Below are positions 44,169 through 54,089 of a stretch of 64,000 nucleotides of DNA, in pieces. Within the stretch, counting starts at the first letter, position 1. Every line of letters starts with the position of its first letter. The notes under the pieces were generated by a model, which saw nothing but the letters and a program-made list of their open reading frames with translations, made no database searches and had not been told where the DNA came from. This DNA comes from Moritella sp. 24 (GTDB lineage Bacteria > Pseudomonadota > Gammaproteobacteria > Enterobacterales > Moritellaceae): contig NZ_CP056123.1 in the NCBI RefSeq assembly GCF_018219155.1, forward strand, positions 2,613,505 to 2,677,504, written 5' to 3'. A program made the translations under genes and the position numbers.

Positions 44169-44497
44169 CAGATATCCCTCCTAACAAAAGTACTGTGTAC
44201 CCTTGAGAAAGTACTGTGTATATCGATAAAAGCACTGTGTATATCGATAAAAGTACTGTACGTATCGAGAAAAAACACTGTATACATCTAAGTAAAATCA
44301 AATAATAACAACCATGTAATCATAAATACCTATTTGAACCTCACGAATACTAAAAACACCAACAAATTCAAACCACTGATTATTAACACATTTTAAAATT
44401 ACATTAAATATATATGTATTTAAAATACAATAAATACTTGCAAATAGAATCTCAAAATACTACTGTATATACAACCACTGGATGTACAGACAGGTAA
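44169..44497. other. Gene-free stretch holding a phased repeat array
   Basis: About 330 bp between the kinase gene and the 123-codon ORF. It contains five 21-bp repeats, annotated separately, and AT-rich DNA. The promoter for the 123-residue protein and the GGDEF gene must be here. Confidence 0.5.
44186..44291. repeat. Phased tandem repeat, five imperfect copies of about 21 bp
   Basis: The core ACTGT recurs at 44192, 44213, 44234, 44255 and 44277, so spacings are 21, 21, 21 and 22 bp. Each copy resembles AAAAGTACTGTGTATATCGA with small changes. A 21-bp period equals two turns of the DNA helix. Confidence 0.85.
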
Positions 44498-44869
44498 ATG
44501 ACCATGCAAACTAAATCTTTTATGTATAACGCGAACACTTCTGCACAAAACAATGATTTTATTAATGTTGATGAAGCCGTAATTAAAGATAGTCATGGTC
44601 AATGGACTGCGATAATTTCACCGCCAATGACGCTAACTGCAGCCTTATTATTGCAGCACGGTATCAGCGCTGAAAGTGCGCTCATCATCCACAAGGCCAA
44701 GGTAAGTAATAAGTTTCATACCTTATTAAAAGCAGCGCAAAGCCCGACTATCTCAGCAATTGTTACTTGGGATGATGAACTAACCGCTGATGAAATTTTC
44801 AGCGTTAAAGCGACAATGAAAGCCTATAACACTAAGTGTGTGATACAGAGCAACAAAAAATTACACTAA
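44498..44869 (+). CDS. Hypothetical protein, 123 residues, upstream of a GGDEF gene
   Basis: No family is recognised. The predicted protein is soluble, begins with a flexible Asn/Ser/Thr-rich stretch, and has a middle of alternating strands and helices (AVIKDSHGQWTAIISPPMTL, then ALIIHKAKVSN and AIVTWDDELTADEIF). AGG lies four bases before the first ATG and nine before the ATG two codons in, so either could be used. The GGDEF gene begins 74 bp downstream with no terminator between, so they may form one operon. It could be an accessory input for that protein, which is speculation. Confidence 0.6.
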   Translation: MTMQTKSFMYNANTSAQNNDFINVDEAVIKDSHGQWTAIISPPMTLTAALLLQHGISAESALIIHKAKVSNKFHTLLKAAQSPTISAIVTWDDELTADEIFSVKATMKAYNTKCVIQSNKKLH

Positions 44870-44943
44870 TGAAACAGATACTTGCTATATTTAGTTATTA
44901 AATCCGTATTTAGCGGACAACGGCTAAAAAGCAAGGACTGCCA

Positions 44944-45870
44944 ATGAAGATCCTTATTATCGATGACTCCAAGATTGAACGAATGATTATTCGATCTTAC
45001 CTGCAACATCTTAACCACGAAGTTTTTGACGCAGATAGTGGTGAGACAGGTATTGCGTTATTTGGAGACTGCAATCCAGATATTGTATTACTCGGTGTTG
45101 TGATGATAGGCATCAATGGCTTTCAAGTTGCTAAGCAGATTAGAGAAGAATTTACCGATTGGGTACCCATTATCTTTCTTAGTGGTAAAACAGCACCAGA
45201 AGATGTCATGATTGGCATTGAAGCCGGTGGTGATGACTACCTACCAAAACCAATTCAAAAACAAATACTCATCGCTAAAATGACGGCAATGGAACGTATT
45301 GCAACCATGCGTTCACAGTTATTAAAAACCAAGAACGAATTAGAATTAGCGAATGAAGAGTTAGAGCGCCTTGCTACGCTAGATGGCTTAACAGGTATTG
45401 CCAACCGTAGACACCTTGATATTACATTATCAAGAGAATTGTCACGCGCGAAACGCCATAGTGAACCACTTACCTTTATCATTGCCGATATTGATTTCTT
45501 TAAAAAATATAACGACCACTACGGCCATATCCAAGGTGATGAATGCCTGAAATCTGTCGCCTCTATACTTAATAATACACTGCGTCGCCCTTCAGAACTC
45601 GTTGCTCGGTATGGTGGAGAAGAATTCTGCATGTTGCTACCCAATACAGATGCAGATAACGCAAAATTAGTGGCAGGAAAACTCTTAAATGCAGTGAGAC
45701 GATTAGAGCTTCGACATGCTGGATTAAGTGAACATGCTATTGTCACAATGAGCTTTGGTGTCATGAGCCTCATTCCAAACAGAGATCTGACTGTTAAGGA
45801 CTTAATGCAACAAGCTGACGAAAAACTATATCAAGCGAAAGAAAATGGCAGAGATCAGTGGATAATGTAA
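44944..45870 (+). CDS. Diguanylate cyclase with degenerate receiver domain (REC-GGDEF)
   Basis: A 308-residue protein with an N-terminal receiver-like domain and a C-terminal GGDEF domain. The receiver keeps the acidic pair (Asp7-Asp8) and the PKP motif, but the phospho-acceptor is lost: Gly51 replaces Asp in PDIVLLGVVMIG, where the codon is GGT. The cyclase active site RYGGEEF is intact. The I-site reads RPSE instead of RxxD. The architecture is WspR/PleD-like, but control by phosphorylation at that site looks impossible. AAGGA is six bases before the ATG. A terminator follows, convergent with hrpA. Confidence 0.93.
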   Translation: MKILIIDDSKIERMIIRSYLQHLNHEVFDADSGETGIALFGDCNPDIVLLGVVMIGINGFQVAKQIREEFTDWVPIIFLSGKTAPEDVMIGIEAGGDDYLPKPIQKQILIAKMTAMERIATMRSQLLKTKNELELANEELERLATLDGLTGIANRRHLDITLSRELSRAKRHSEPLTFIIADIDFFKKYNDHYGHIQGDECLKSVASILNNTLRRPSELVARYGGEEFCMLLPNTDADNAKLVAGKLLNAVRRLELRHAGLSEHAIVTMSFGVMSLIPNRDLTVKDLMQQADEKLYQAKENGRDQWIM

Positions 45871-45902
45871 CTACGTTAATAAGTTAAGCATAGACGAATA
45901 AA

Positions 45903-45930
45903 AAGAGGGAGGCTATATAGCCTCCCTCTT
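45903..45930. terminator. Bidirectional terminator between GGDEF gene and hrpA
   Basis: AAGAGGGAGGCTA at 45903-45915 is the reverse complement of TAGCCTCCCTCTT at 45918-45930, a near-perfect palindrome between convergent genes. Confidence 0.88.
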
Positions 45931-45967
45931 ACGTTAACACACTGAATTCATACGACGCTGTTGATGT

Positions 45968-48900
45968 TTATAAACTCGCTTTAAACTCTACAAACGCGTT
46001 CTTCACGCGCTTAGTCGATACCGGATAGCTTGTTCCTAACTGTTGAGCAAATAACGACACGCGTAATTCCTCTAACATCCAACGCAGCTTTAACAACTCG
46101 CTTTGTTGTGCAAGCGTTAACCTCGGTGTTTTTGTTAGTTGAGTATAGTTTTCCAACAAAGGTTGAACCGCGACTAAGTTCGCACGATCACGATTTGGAT
46201 CGATTTTAAGTTTATTTAGTCGGTGTTCAATACCTGCGATGTAACGTTGCACATCCGCTAACTTCTTAACACCGGTGTTCGTTACAAAACCACTGTAAAT
46301 CAGATTCGCTAATTGCGCTTTAATATCACCGTTAGCCACGATCATATCCAGCGATATCTTACCTTTAATTTGCTTATGTACTTGGTGAGCAGCGGTAAGT
46401 ATTTTCTCAACTTGTTTCGCTACTTCAACCGTTTCATCCGCTATATTTGCTCGCACTAATTCTTTCAAGGTGTCGAAGCTTTCTGCATCACTTGGTACAG
46501 GGTGTTTAGCAATAAGGCTATCAACAGCACAAGAAATACAGTCATGGATCAAATCAGTTACTTTACCAAATGGGTTAAAATACAGCCCTAGTTTGGCTTT
46601 ATTTGGTAGTTTCTGCTCAAGGTACTTAATTGGTGATGGTACATTAAGTAAAATTAAACGGCGTAAACCCGATCTTGCTGCAACCGTCGCTTCTTCTTGA
46701 TGATCAAATAACTTAATCTCAACAGAGTTACGATTATCGACTAATGCAGGATATGCTTTAACTTCATAACCACCGTGTTTTTGCTTAAACTCAGTAGGCA
46801 AAGTACCAAAGTCCCATGTCACTAGGCCTTTTTTCTCAATACCATCATCTGCAACTTTAACTAACGTTTCTTGAATATTACCCTGTAGTTGCTGTTTTAA
46901 TGCCGCTAAGTCATCACCAAAGCTAATTTGCTTTAATTTTTCATCTACAACTTTAAAGTGGATCTTAAGGTGTGTTGGTAGCATCAAGTGCTCCCAGACA
47001 TCTTGGTCTAAACGCACGCCTGTCATACGTAACAACTGTTTATTTAGACTTGCAGCAAGTTCGCCTTGGCTAGGATCCATATTTTGCAATGCAGCGTCAG
47101 CGTAGTTCGGTGCAGGTACAAAATTACGACGTAGTGTTTTTGGCAATGCCTTAATCATGGTAATAATTAACTCTTCACGCAATGCGGGAATCTGCCAATC
47201 AAAGCCTTGCTCACTCACCTGATTAAGGATCGCTAATGGAATCACAACGGTAACACCATCTTCCACTTTACCCGGTTCAAAATTATATTCTAATTTGAAC
47301 TTGAAGCTATTTTGAGTCCAAAATTCAGGATAACTGTGTGCAGTGATTGACTCTGCATCATGTTTCATCAAGCGTTCTTGCGTTAACGTCAACAAATCAG
47401 GTGTTTGTTTACTTGCTTTCTTCCACCAGCTATCGAAGTGACGACCAGAGCAAACGTGCTCAGGAATAATGTCTGCGTAGAAGTTAAATAAGTCATCATC
47501 GCTAACAAGAATGTCACGGCGACGAGATTTATGCTCTAACGCATGAATACGTTCAACTTCCGCCATATTGTGTTTAAAGAACGCATGCTTCGTATTAAAC
47601 TCACCTTCAACTAGCGCACTACGAATGAATATTTCACGACATATCACGGGGTCAATCTGACTATAATTAACCATACGTTTTGGCACAATAACCAAGCCGT
47701 ACAGCGTTACTTTTTCAGCTGCAACAACCGCTGCACGGCGTTTTTCCCAATGAGGTTCACTGTACGTTGATTTATTTAAATGCGTTGCTAAAGGTTCAAT
47801 CCATTCAGGTTGGATCTTAGCTGCAATACGACCAAATAAACGTGACGTTTCAACCAGTTCAGCAACCATGGTCCATTTAGGCTGTTTCTTAAACAAGCCT
47901 GAGCCAGGGAAGATGTTGAACTTACTGTTACGTGCACCTAAATAATCTTGGTCTTTATCTTTGAAACCAACATGACTTAACATACCCGCCAATAACGCTT
48001 TATGCACATTATCACTGTTACTGATCTCGCCTTCTTCATTCACCGAGATGGCATTAACAGTAAAGCCTAATTCTTTAACCACTTGTGAAAGTTGGCTGTA
48101 AATATCTTGCCACTCTCGCACTCGCATATACGCTAAATAATCTTTCTTACACAACCGACGGAACTGCGACGATGATAACTCATCTTGCTGTTGCTTCACG
48201 TAATTCCACAAGTTAACAAACGTAATAAAGTCTGATTCTTTATCATAAAAACGACGATGTTGTTCATCGGCCGCTTGCTGTTTTTCCATTGGACGTTCAC
48301 GTGGGTCTTGAATTGATAGTGCAGCCGTAATGACCATTACTTCATTCAAACAACCATTCGTATTTGCTTCCATGACCATACGAGCAAGACGCGGATCAAT
48401 TGGCAGTTTAGCCAATGCAACACCAACAGATGTTAGGCGTTTGTTATGATCATCATTACTGATATCAATCGCACCTAATTCTTCCAACAACTTGAGTCCG
48501 TCGGTAATATTACGGCTATCTGGCGGCTGAACGAATGGGAAATTAGCGACATCCCCTAGCCCCAATGCGTGCATTTGTAAAATAACCGATGCAAGATTAG
48601 TACGTTGAATTTCAGGGTCAGTAAATTCTGGACGATTGTTAAAGTCTTCTTCACTGTAAAGTCGAATACAAATACCTGCACTAACACGGCCACAACGACC
48701 CATACGCTGATTTGCACTCGCTTGTGAAATAGCTTCAATCGGTAAGCGTTGCACTTTAGTACGGTAACTATAGCGGCTGATACGCGCCGTACCTGGGTCG
48801 ATTACATATTTAATACCCGGTACTGTTAACGATGTTTCTGCCACGTTTGTCGCTAATACAACACGACGGCCAACATGACTTTGGAAAATACGATTTTGTT

Positions 48901-49876
48901 CTGCATTAGTTAAGCGTGCATACAAAGGTAATACTTCTGTATCGCGTAACTTTAATTTGTTTAACGCATCAGCGGTATCACGGATCTCTCGTTCACCGTT
49001 AAGAAACACGAGAATATCGCCAAGCCCTTCACTCTGCAGTTCATCAACAGCATCGACAATGCCTTGGATCTGATCACGTTCATGACCGTCTTCTTGCTCA
49101 GCTAAGGCGTTATAACGAACTTCTACAGGGAATGTACGACCAGACACCTCGATCATCGGTGCGTTATTAAAGTGCTTAGAAAATCGCTCTGGATCAATCG
49201 TCGCAGAGGTAATAATCACTTTAAGATCAGGACGTCGGTTAAGTAGCTGTTTAAGATAACCCAGAATAAAATCAATATTTAAACTACGTTCATGGGCTTC
49301 ATCGATAATTAAAACGTCGTATTTACTTAAAAAACGATCCTGTTGGATCTCAGCAAGCAAAATACCGTCAGTCATCAACTTAATATAACTTTTCTTACTG
49401 ACGTTATCGTTAAAACGGATCTTGTAACCGACATGCTCACCGAGCTCTGAATCAAGCTCTTCGGCAATACGGTTAGCAACAGTACGTGCCGCAAGTCGTC
49501 TTGGTTGTGTATGGCCAATCATGCCATCGATACCTAAACCAAGGTCGAGACAGATCTTAGGGATCTGAGTGGTTTTACCCGAGCCTGTTTCACCAGCAAT
49601 AATAACAACTTGGTTATTTAAAATAGCGGCGGCAATATCGTCACGTTTTTGACTGACTGGTAATGCGTCTGGATAAGATACGACAGGTAAGTTATCAATA
49701 CGAGACTGACGCAAACTCGATGATGCAGCAATATCTTGCTGTAGCTTATCGACTGCTTTTTCTTGCTTTTCAGCCGGTAGTTTTTGTGCTGTTTGCAGTC
49801 GACGTTTAAAACGAAAACGATCGGAGTGCATACAGTTAGATAGCTCAGCTGTCAGGGATTTTAAGATACTCTGCAT
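45968..49876 (-). CDS. hrpA: ATP-dependent RNA helicase HrpA
   Basis: A 1302-residue DEAH-box helicase of normal HrpA length. Motif I is GETGSGKTT at residues 95-103, motif II is DEAH at 192-195, and SAT and the QRMGRCGR motif follow. The helicase core is followed by the helicase-associated domain, an OB-fold region and the long HrpA C-terminal DUF3418-type extension. HrpA acts in mRNA processing and ribosome rescue in E. coli relatives. No ribosome site is obvious near the ATG at 49876. It is divergent from glpT across a 500-bp region. Confidence 0.96.
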   Translation of the reverse strand: MQSILKSLTAELSNCMHSDRFRFKRRLQTAQKLPAEKQEKAVDKLQQDIAASSSLRQSRIDNLPVVSYPDALPVSQKRDDIAAAILNNQVVIIAGETGSGKTTQIPKICLDLGLGIDGMIGHTQPRRLAARTVANRIAEELDSELGEHVGYKIRFNDNVSKKSYIKLMTDGILLAEIQQDRFLSKYDVLIIDEAHERSLNIDFILGYLKQLLNRRPDLKVIITSATIDPERFSKHFNNAPMIEVSGRTFPVEVRYNALAEQEDGHERDQIQGIVDAVDELQSEGLGDILVFLNGEREIRDTADALNKLKLRDTEVLPLYARLTNAEQNRIFQSHVGRRVVLATNVAETSLTVPGIKYVIDPGTARISRYSYRTKVQRLPIEAISQASANQRMGRCGRVSAGICIRLYSEEDFNNRPEFTDPEIQRTNLASVILQMHALGLGDVANFPFVQPPDSRNITDGLKLLEELGAIDISNDDHNKRLTSVGVALAKLPIDPRLARMVMEANTNGCLNEVMVITAALSIQDPRERPMEKQQAADEQHRRFYDKESDFITFVNLWNYVKQQQDELSSSQFRRLCKKDYLAYMRVREWQDIYSQLSQVVKELGFTVNAISVNEEGEISNSDNVHKALLAGMLSHVGFKDKDQDYLGARNSKFNIFPGSGLFKKQPKWTMVAELVETSRLFGRIAAKIQPEWIEPLATHLNKSTYSEPHWEKRRAAVVAAEKVTLYGLVIVPKRMVNYSQIDPVICREIFIRSALVEGEFNTKHAFFKHNMAEVERIHALEHKSRRRDILVSDDDLFNFYADIIPEHVCSGRHFDSWWKKASKQTPDLLTLTQERLMKHDAESITAHSYPEFWTQNSFKFKLEYNFEPGKVEDGVTVVIPLAILNQVSEQGFDWQIPALREELIITMIKALPKTLRRNFVPAPNYADAALQNMDPSQGELAASLNKQLLRMTGVRLDQDVWEHLMLPTHLKIHFKVVDEKLKQISFGDDLAALKQQLQGNIQETLVKVADDGIEKKGLVTWDFGTLPTEFKQKHGGYEVKAYPALVDNRNSVEIKLFDHQEEATVAARSGLRRLILLNVPSPIKYLEQKLPNKAKLGLYFNPFGKVTDLIHDCISCAVDSLIAKHPVPSDAESFDTLKELVRANIADETVEVAKQVEKILTAAHQVHKQIKGKISLDMIVANGDIKAQLANLIYSGFVTNTGVKKLADVQRYIAGIEHRLNKLKIDPNRDRANLVAVQPLLENYTQLTKTPRLTLAQQSELLKLRWMLEELRVSLFAQQLGTSYPVSTKRVKNAFVEFKASL

Positions 49877-50379
49877 AATAGTTAGAAAGCGCCCGTTAAC
49901 TCTAGTTCAAAAGCGAAATACTATGCCAGTATTTATGGAATTTCAAATGATTATTGAATTTCATCTGAAATGCACGTCTACCACACGTTATTAATGCCGT
50001 AGAAAATTATGATGGGACATTTTTTAGACTATTAACTCGATGCTCATCAAATATAAATTAAATGATGAACGGCAAGTAATCCTTACACTTTTTAGCATTT
50101 TACGCCTCGCAATCAGCAAAACTACCTATATATAAGCAGTTAAAATCAAGTTAAAATCAAGTTAAACAGCCTGTCACGTAAAATTTACACATACAAAAAC
50201 AATTAAGAAAGTTATATATGTTTATTCAAATATTATATCTAATTGATTTTAAACACATGTTTATTCGATCTTCATCACATAAAATTTCTTCGAAAGAAAA
50301 TAGAATTCGCTCGAACGAACTTCACACCCTATAAAATGGTTATTTAAAACCATCAACACGTTGAAACTCGAGGTTATAA
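49877..50379. other. 500-bp divergent region between hrpA and glpT
   Basis: AT-rich and gene-free. It holds a duplicated 11-mer, TTAAAATCAAG, at 50140-50161, a CRP-like site (separate entry), and TTCG/CGAA half-sites near 50300-50330 that faintly resemble GlpR operators. The latter are too weak to call. Confidence 0.5.
50264..50279 (+). promoter_or_regulatory. Possible CRP site upstream of glpT
   Basis: TTCGATCTTCATCACA matches the E. coli CRP consensus TGTGATCTAGATCACA at 12 of 16 positions, with an intact right half. It lies about 100 bp before the glpT start, and CRP control of glpT is known in E. coli. Confidence 0.4.
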
Positions 50380-51741
50380 ATGTTTGGTATTTTCAAACCT
50401 AAAGAGCACATTGCTCGTTTACCCGCAGATCAAGTTGACTCCACTTATAAACATTTAAGATGGCAGTTATTCTTTGGTATTTTCTTTGGCTACGCTGGCT
50501 ACTATTTAGTACGTAAAAACTTCAGTCTCGCAATGCCCTATTTAATAGAACAAGGCTTTAGCCGTGGTGATCTTGGTGTTGCATTATCTGCAGTATCTAT
50601 TTCATACGGACTTTCTAAGTTTTTAATGGGCAGTGTCTCTGATCGCTCGAACCCCCGCTACTTCTTAACCGCAGGTCTACTAATGTCTGCGGCTGTTATG
50701 TTTACTTTTGGTTATATGCCATGGGCAACAAGTAGTATTACTGCAATGTTCGTTTTACTCTTTTTAAACGGTTGGTTCCAAGGTATGGGCTGGCCAGCTT
50801 GCGGCCGAACCATGGTGCATTGGTGGTCTAAAAAAGAACGTGGTGAATTGGTTTCCGTTTGGAACGTCGCGCATAATGTGGGTGGTGGCTTAATCGGTCC
50901 TATGTTCCTACTTGGTTTGTGGGCGTTTAATGATGATTGGCATGCCGCTTTCTATGTGCCAGCTTTCTTTGCTGTTATTGTTGCCTTCTTTGTTTGGGTC
51001 ACCATGCGTGATACACCTCAATCTTGTGGCTTACCACCAATTGAAGAATATAAAGATGATTATCCTGATGATTACAGCAAAGATCATGAACAAGAGATGA
51101 CAGCAAAAGAAATCTTCTTCAAATATGTACTCAATAACAAACTGCTATGGTCTATCGCGATTGCTAACGCGTTTGTGTATATGATCCGTTACGGCGTTTT
51201 AGATTGGGCCCCTGTTTATCTAAAAGAAGCAAAGGGGTTCACCGTAGACGGTTCTTCTTGGGCTTACTTCTTATATGAATGGGCAGGTATTCCCGGCACG
51301 CTACTTTGTGGCTGGATCTCAGATAAATTATTCAAAGGTCGCCGTGCTCCAGCAGGGATATTGTTCATGGCACTCGTCACGGTTGCAGTCCTTGTATATT
51401 GGTTTAACCCTCCCGGCAATCCGGCTATTGATATGGCAGCATTAATTGCAATCGGTTTCTTAATCTACGGCCCTGTTATGTTAATTGGTCTGTATGCTCT
51501 AGAACTTGCACCGAAAAAAGCCGCTGGTACTGCAGCAGGTTTAACTGGCCTATTTGGTTATCTAGGTGGTGCAGTAGCTGCAAATGCAGTACTTGGCTAT
51601 ACAGTAGACCATTTTGGTTGGGATGGTGGTTTCATGGTATTAGTCGGTTCTTGCTTTGCTTCTATCATTTGCTTAAGTTATGCCTACTTCGGTGAAAAGC
51701 GCATCCACAACGATAAAAATGGCGAGACAGCTATCGCTTAA
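50380..51741 (+). CDS. glpT: sn-Glycerol-3-phosphate transporter GlpT
   Basis: A 453-residue major facilitator protein of the organophosphate:phosphate antiporter group. Twelve hydrophobic segments are evident. [17 protein letters not shown] carries the first substrate Arg, and [20 protein letters not shown] is the family signature. The C-half has [20 protein letters not shown]. It exchanges glycerol-3-phosphate for phosphate. GAGG sits seven bases before the ATG. A terminator at 51796 follows, convergent with the CBS protein gene. No glpQ or glpD is nearby. Confidence 0.95.
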   Translation: MFGIFKPKEHIARLPADQVDSTYKHLRWQLFFGIFFGYAGYYLVRKNFSLAMPYLIEQGFSRGDLGVALSAVSISYGLSKFLMGSVSDRSNPRYFLTAGLLMSAAVMFTFGYMPWATSSITAMFVLLFLNGWFQGMGWPACGRTMVHWWSKKERGELVSVWNVAHNVGGGLIGPMFLLGLWAFNDDWHAAFYVPAFFAVIVAFFVWVTMRDTPQSCGLPPIEEYKDDYPDDYSKDHEQEMTAKEIFFKYVLNNKLLWSIAIANAFVYMIRYGVLDWAPVYLKEAKGFTVDGSSWAYFLYEWAGIPGTLLCGWISDKLFKGRRAPAGILFMALVTVAVLVYWFNPPGNPAIDMAALIAIGFLIYGPVMLIGLYALELAPKKAAGTAAGLTGLFGYLGGAVAANAVLGYTVDHFGWDGGFMVLVGSCFASIICLSYAYFGEKRIHNDKNGETAIA

Positions 51742-51795
51742 TTAAGCCTATTGTTTATTTCGTCTTAGAACACATTGAAAGTAAATAAATAATGT

Positions 51796-51822
51796 AAAGG
51801 CTACAAATTCTGTAGCCTTTTA
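51796..51822. terminator. Bidirectional terminator between glpT and CBS gene
   Basis: AAAGGCTACA at 51796-51805 pairs with TGTAGCCTTT at 51811-51820 across AATTC, followed by T residues. Confidence 0.88.
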
Positions 51823-51841
51823 TTTTAACTTTAAAAATCAC

Positions 51842-52267
51842 CTAGATATTAGCTGCGTTTTCATAACAAGCTTGCAGTTGTTTATCCATTGCTATTAACA
51901 CATCACGGCGCGTAATGATGCCAACAAGTAGTCCGTGACCATTAATAACGGGATATACTTTAGGCTTTGCAGACAACATTTGCTGTGCCAATTCTATAAT
52001 ACTATCTTCAACTGTCACTGTTAGCACATCAGCACGCATCACATCATTAACTATTGCTACTTGTTCGCAATAGTAACTTGACTCCAATAGTGACGCTAAA
52101 CAATCTTGCTCCGACACCCAGCCAATAAGTGTATCGTTATCATCCACGACAGGAGCACCGATATGAGCCGATTTCAGTAATCTATCTACCGCCGTAGCCA
52201 CAGGCATATTTGCCGTTAACTTAATTGGCCGCAACTGCATATAATCAGATACTTTTAAAGAATTCAT
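51842..52267 (-). CDS. Tandem CBS-domain protein
   Basis: A 141-residue protein consisting of two CBS domains. The first has DYMQLRPIKLTANMPVATA and GAPVVDDNDTLIGWVSEQDC; the second has VMRADVLTVTVEDS and YPVINGHGLLVGIITRRDVL. CBS pairs bind adenosine nucleotides and act as energy-state sensors for partner proteins. AGGGG precedes the ATG. It stands alone and no partner enzyme is evident. Confidence 0.9.
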   Translation of the reverse strand: MNSLKVSDYMQLRPIKLTANMPVATAVDRLLKSAHIGAPVVDDNDTLIGWVSEQDCLASLLESSYYCEQVAIVNDVMRADVLTVTVEDSIIELAQQMLSAKPKVYPVINGHGLLVGIITRRDVLIAMDKQLQACYENAANI

Positions 52268-52658
52268 TCCATCACCCCTTTAATCATTGATCTATTTAAA
52301 ATAATACATGGCTATTACTTCTCTTAAGCATAGGTTATATGGTTATTTCTACAATCAAGACGCGAAAATGGTTCAAATTACTTTATTTACAACATTGAAA
52401 AACTAAAAAGTAAAAAAAACAAACATAATATAAAAAATAAATAACCCCAAAAATAACAAATCTAACGATATCTCAAACTGAATATTTATAATTAACCAGA
52501 TTTAAAAACCATAATTACTTAAGACTGCAGGATATATGCAAGTAAGATATTTATAATACTGATGGTTAATGAAATTATGTTCTTGAAGAACGTCACCCAA
52601 TTGTCATAGTATCAAGGCATAAGAAATATAAATATCTCGCTTGATGGGAAGGGAAGCA
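52268..52658. other. 390-bp gene-free region upstream of leuC
   Basis: Very AT-rich. It includes a 10-codon frame at 52577-52609 (MFLKNVTQLS) and a 13-base palindrome, GTTCTT-G-AAGAAC, at 52579-52591. The short frame has only two Leu codons and no classic attenuator follows, so I do not call a leucine leader. The leuCD promoter lies here. Confidence 0.4.
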
Positions 52659-54059
52659 ATGAAAAAGACAATGTATGAAAAGATTTGGGATTCGCACTTA
52701 GTTCATGAACCAGAGAATGGAACCCCGCTACTCTACATCGATCGTCACTTGATGCACGAAGTAACAAGTCCACAAGCATTTGAAGGCTTAAAGGTACAAA
52801 ATCGTCCGATCCGTAATCGTCATAGTATTTTGGCGACAATGGACCACTGTGTACCAACAGTAGATCGCCATCTGCCAATTAAAGATCCTATTGCTGCAAA
52901 GCAAATTGATACGATGGCTAATAACTGTGATGAACATGATCTACTAATTTACGATATGCAGAACGTGAATAATGGTGTTATTCATATTGTGGTACCTGAA
53001 CATGGCTTTATCCACCCGGGTATGACTGCCGTTTGTGGTGATTCACATACAGCGACACACGGTGCATTTGGTGCGTTAGCATTCGGTATCGGTACCTCTG
53101 AAGTTGAGCATGTAATGGCAACTCAGACGCTGCAACAGAAAAAATCTAAAACTATGCTAGTTAGCGTAGAAGGTACATTATCGAAATATTCAACAGCAAA
53201 AGATATCGCGCTTGCTGTGATTGGTAAAATTGGTACTGCTGGCGGTACTGGTCATGTAATCGAGTTCGCAGGTTCTGCAATTCGCGACCTGACAATGGAA
53301 GGTCGCATGACCTTATGTAACATGGCGATTGAAGGTGGCGCACGTGCCGGTCTTATCGCACCTGATGAAACAACATATGCTTACCTTGAAGGTAAAGAGT
53401 TCGCACCAAAAGGTGATCACTGGACTGCTGCACTAGCATACTGGAAATCACTACCGACTGATGACGGTGCTGAATTTGATACAATAATCGAACTTAAAGC
53501 GGAAGATATTGCACCACAAGTAACTTGGGGGACATCACCAGAACAAGTTGCAGCTGTAAACGCGACAGTGCCTTCACCAAGTGATTTTAGTGATGAAATT
53601 AAAGCTTCTGCATGTAAAGGCGCCCTTGCCTACATGGATATTGAAGCTGGCGCACCAATCACTGATATTAATATTGATCTTGTGTTCGTTGGTTCTTGCA
53701 CTAACGGTCGTATTGAAGATTTCCGTGCTATTGCTGAATTAACAGCAGGTAAAAAAGTAAACGCTTCAGTACAAGCAATCGCAGTACCAGGGTCTTACCT
53801 TGTTAAAGAACAAGCTGAAAAAGAAGGTCTTGATAAGATCTTAGTTGCAGCAGGTTGGGAATGGCGTGAACCAGGCTGTTCTATGTGTCTAGCGATGAAT
53901 GGTGATCAATTAAGTGAAGGTCAACGTAGTGCATCTACGTCAAACCGTAACTTCGAAGGTCGCCAAGGTAAGGGTGGACGTACTCACCTCGTATCTCCAG
54001 CAATGGCAGCCGCGGCTGCAATCGAAGGTCACTTTGTTGACATTCGTCACTGGGCATAA
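52659..54059 (+). CDS. leuC: 3-isopropylmalate dehydratase large subunit
   Basis: A 466-residue aconitase-family subunit, the same length as E. coli LeuC. The three Fe-S Cys are in VGSCTNGR and [10 protein letters not shown]. The N-terminal motifs [19 protein letters not shown] and [22 protein letters not shown] are characteristic. It isomerises 2-isopropylmalate to 3-isopropylmalate with LeuD in the leucine pathway. The ATG at 52659 follows AAGG by six bases and is preferred over TTG 52641. leuD starts 30 bp downstream. Confidence 0.97.
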   Translation: MKKTMYEKIWDSHLVHEPENGTPLLYIDRHLMHEVTSPQAFEGLKVQNRPIRNRHSILATMDHCVPTVDRHLPIKDPIAAKQIDTMANNCDEHDLLIYDMQNVNNGVIHIVVPEHGFIHPGMTAVCGDSHTATHGAFGALAFGIGTSEVEHVMATQTLQQKKSKTMLVSVEGTLSKYSTAKDIALAVIGKIGTAGGTGHVIEFAGSAIRDLTMEGRMTLCNMAIEGGARAGLIAPDETTYAYLEGKEFAPKGDHWTAALAYWKSLPTDDGAEFDTIIELKAEDIAPQVTWGTSPEQVAAVNATVPSPSDFSDEIKASACKGALAYMDIEAGAPITDINIDLVFVGSCTNGRIEDFRAIAELTAGKKVNASVQAIAVPGSYLVKEQAEKEGLDKILVAAGWEWREPGCSMCLAMNGDQLSEGQRSASTSNRNFEGRQGKGGRTHLVSPAMAAAAAIEGHFVDIRHWA

Positions 54060-54089
54060 ACTTTAGCACATTAGAGACAAGGAATTAGA

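Noticed and set aside
17394-44291. Tandem repeats as CRISPR arrays
   Set aside because: Units are 7, 13 and 21 bp with no unique spacers, and no cas genes are present.
46470-46700. Small plus-strand frames within hrpA and the RND pump gene
   Set aside because: Shadows of long, well-supported genes on the minus strand.
50300-50330. GlpR operator upstream of glpT
   Set aside because: TTCG and CGAA half-sites are present but spacing does not fit the known operator.
52577-52609. Leucine leader peptide before leuC
   Set aside because: Only two Leu codons, and no attenuator hairpin pair with a T run follows.
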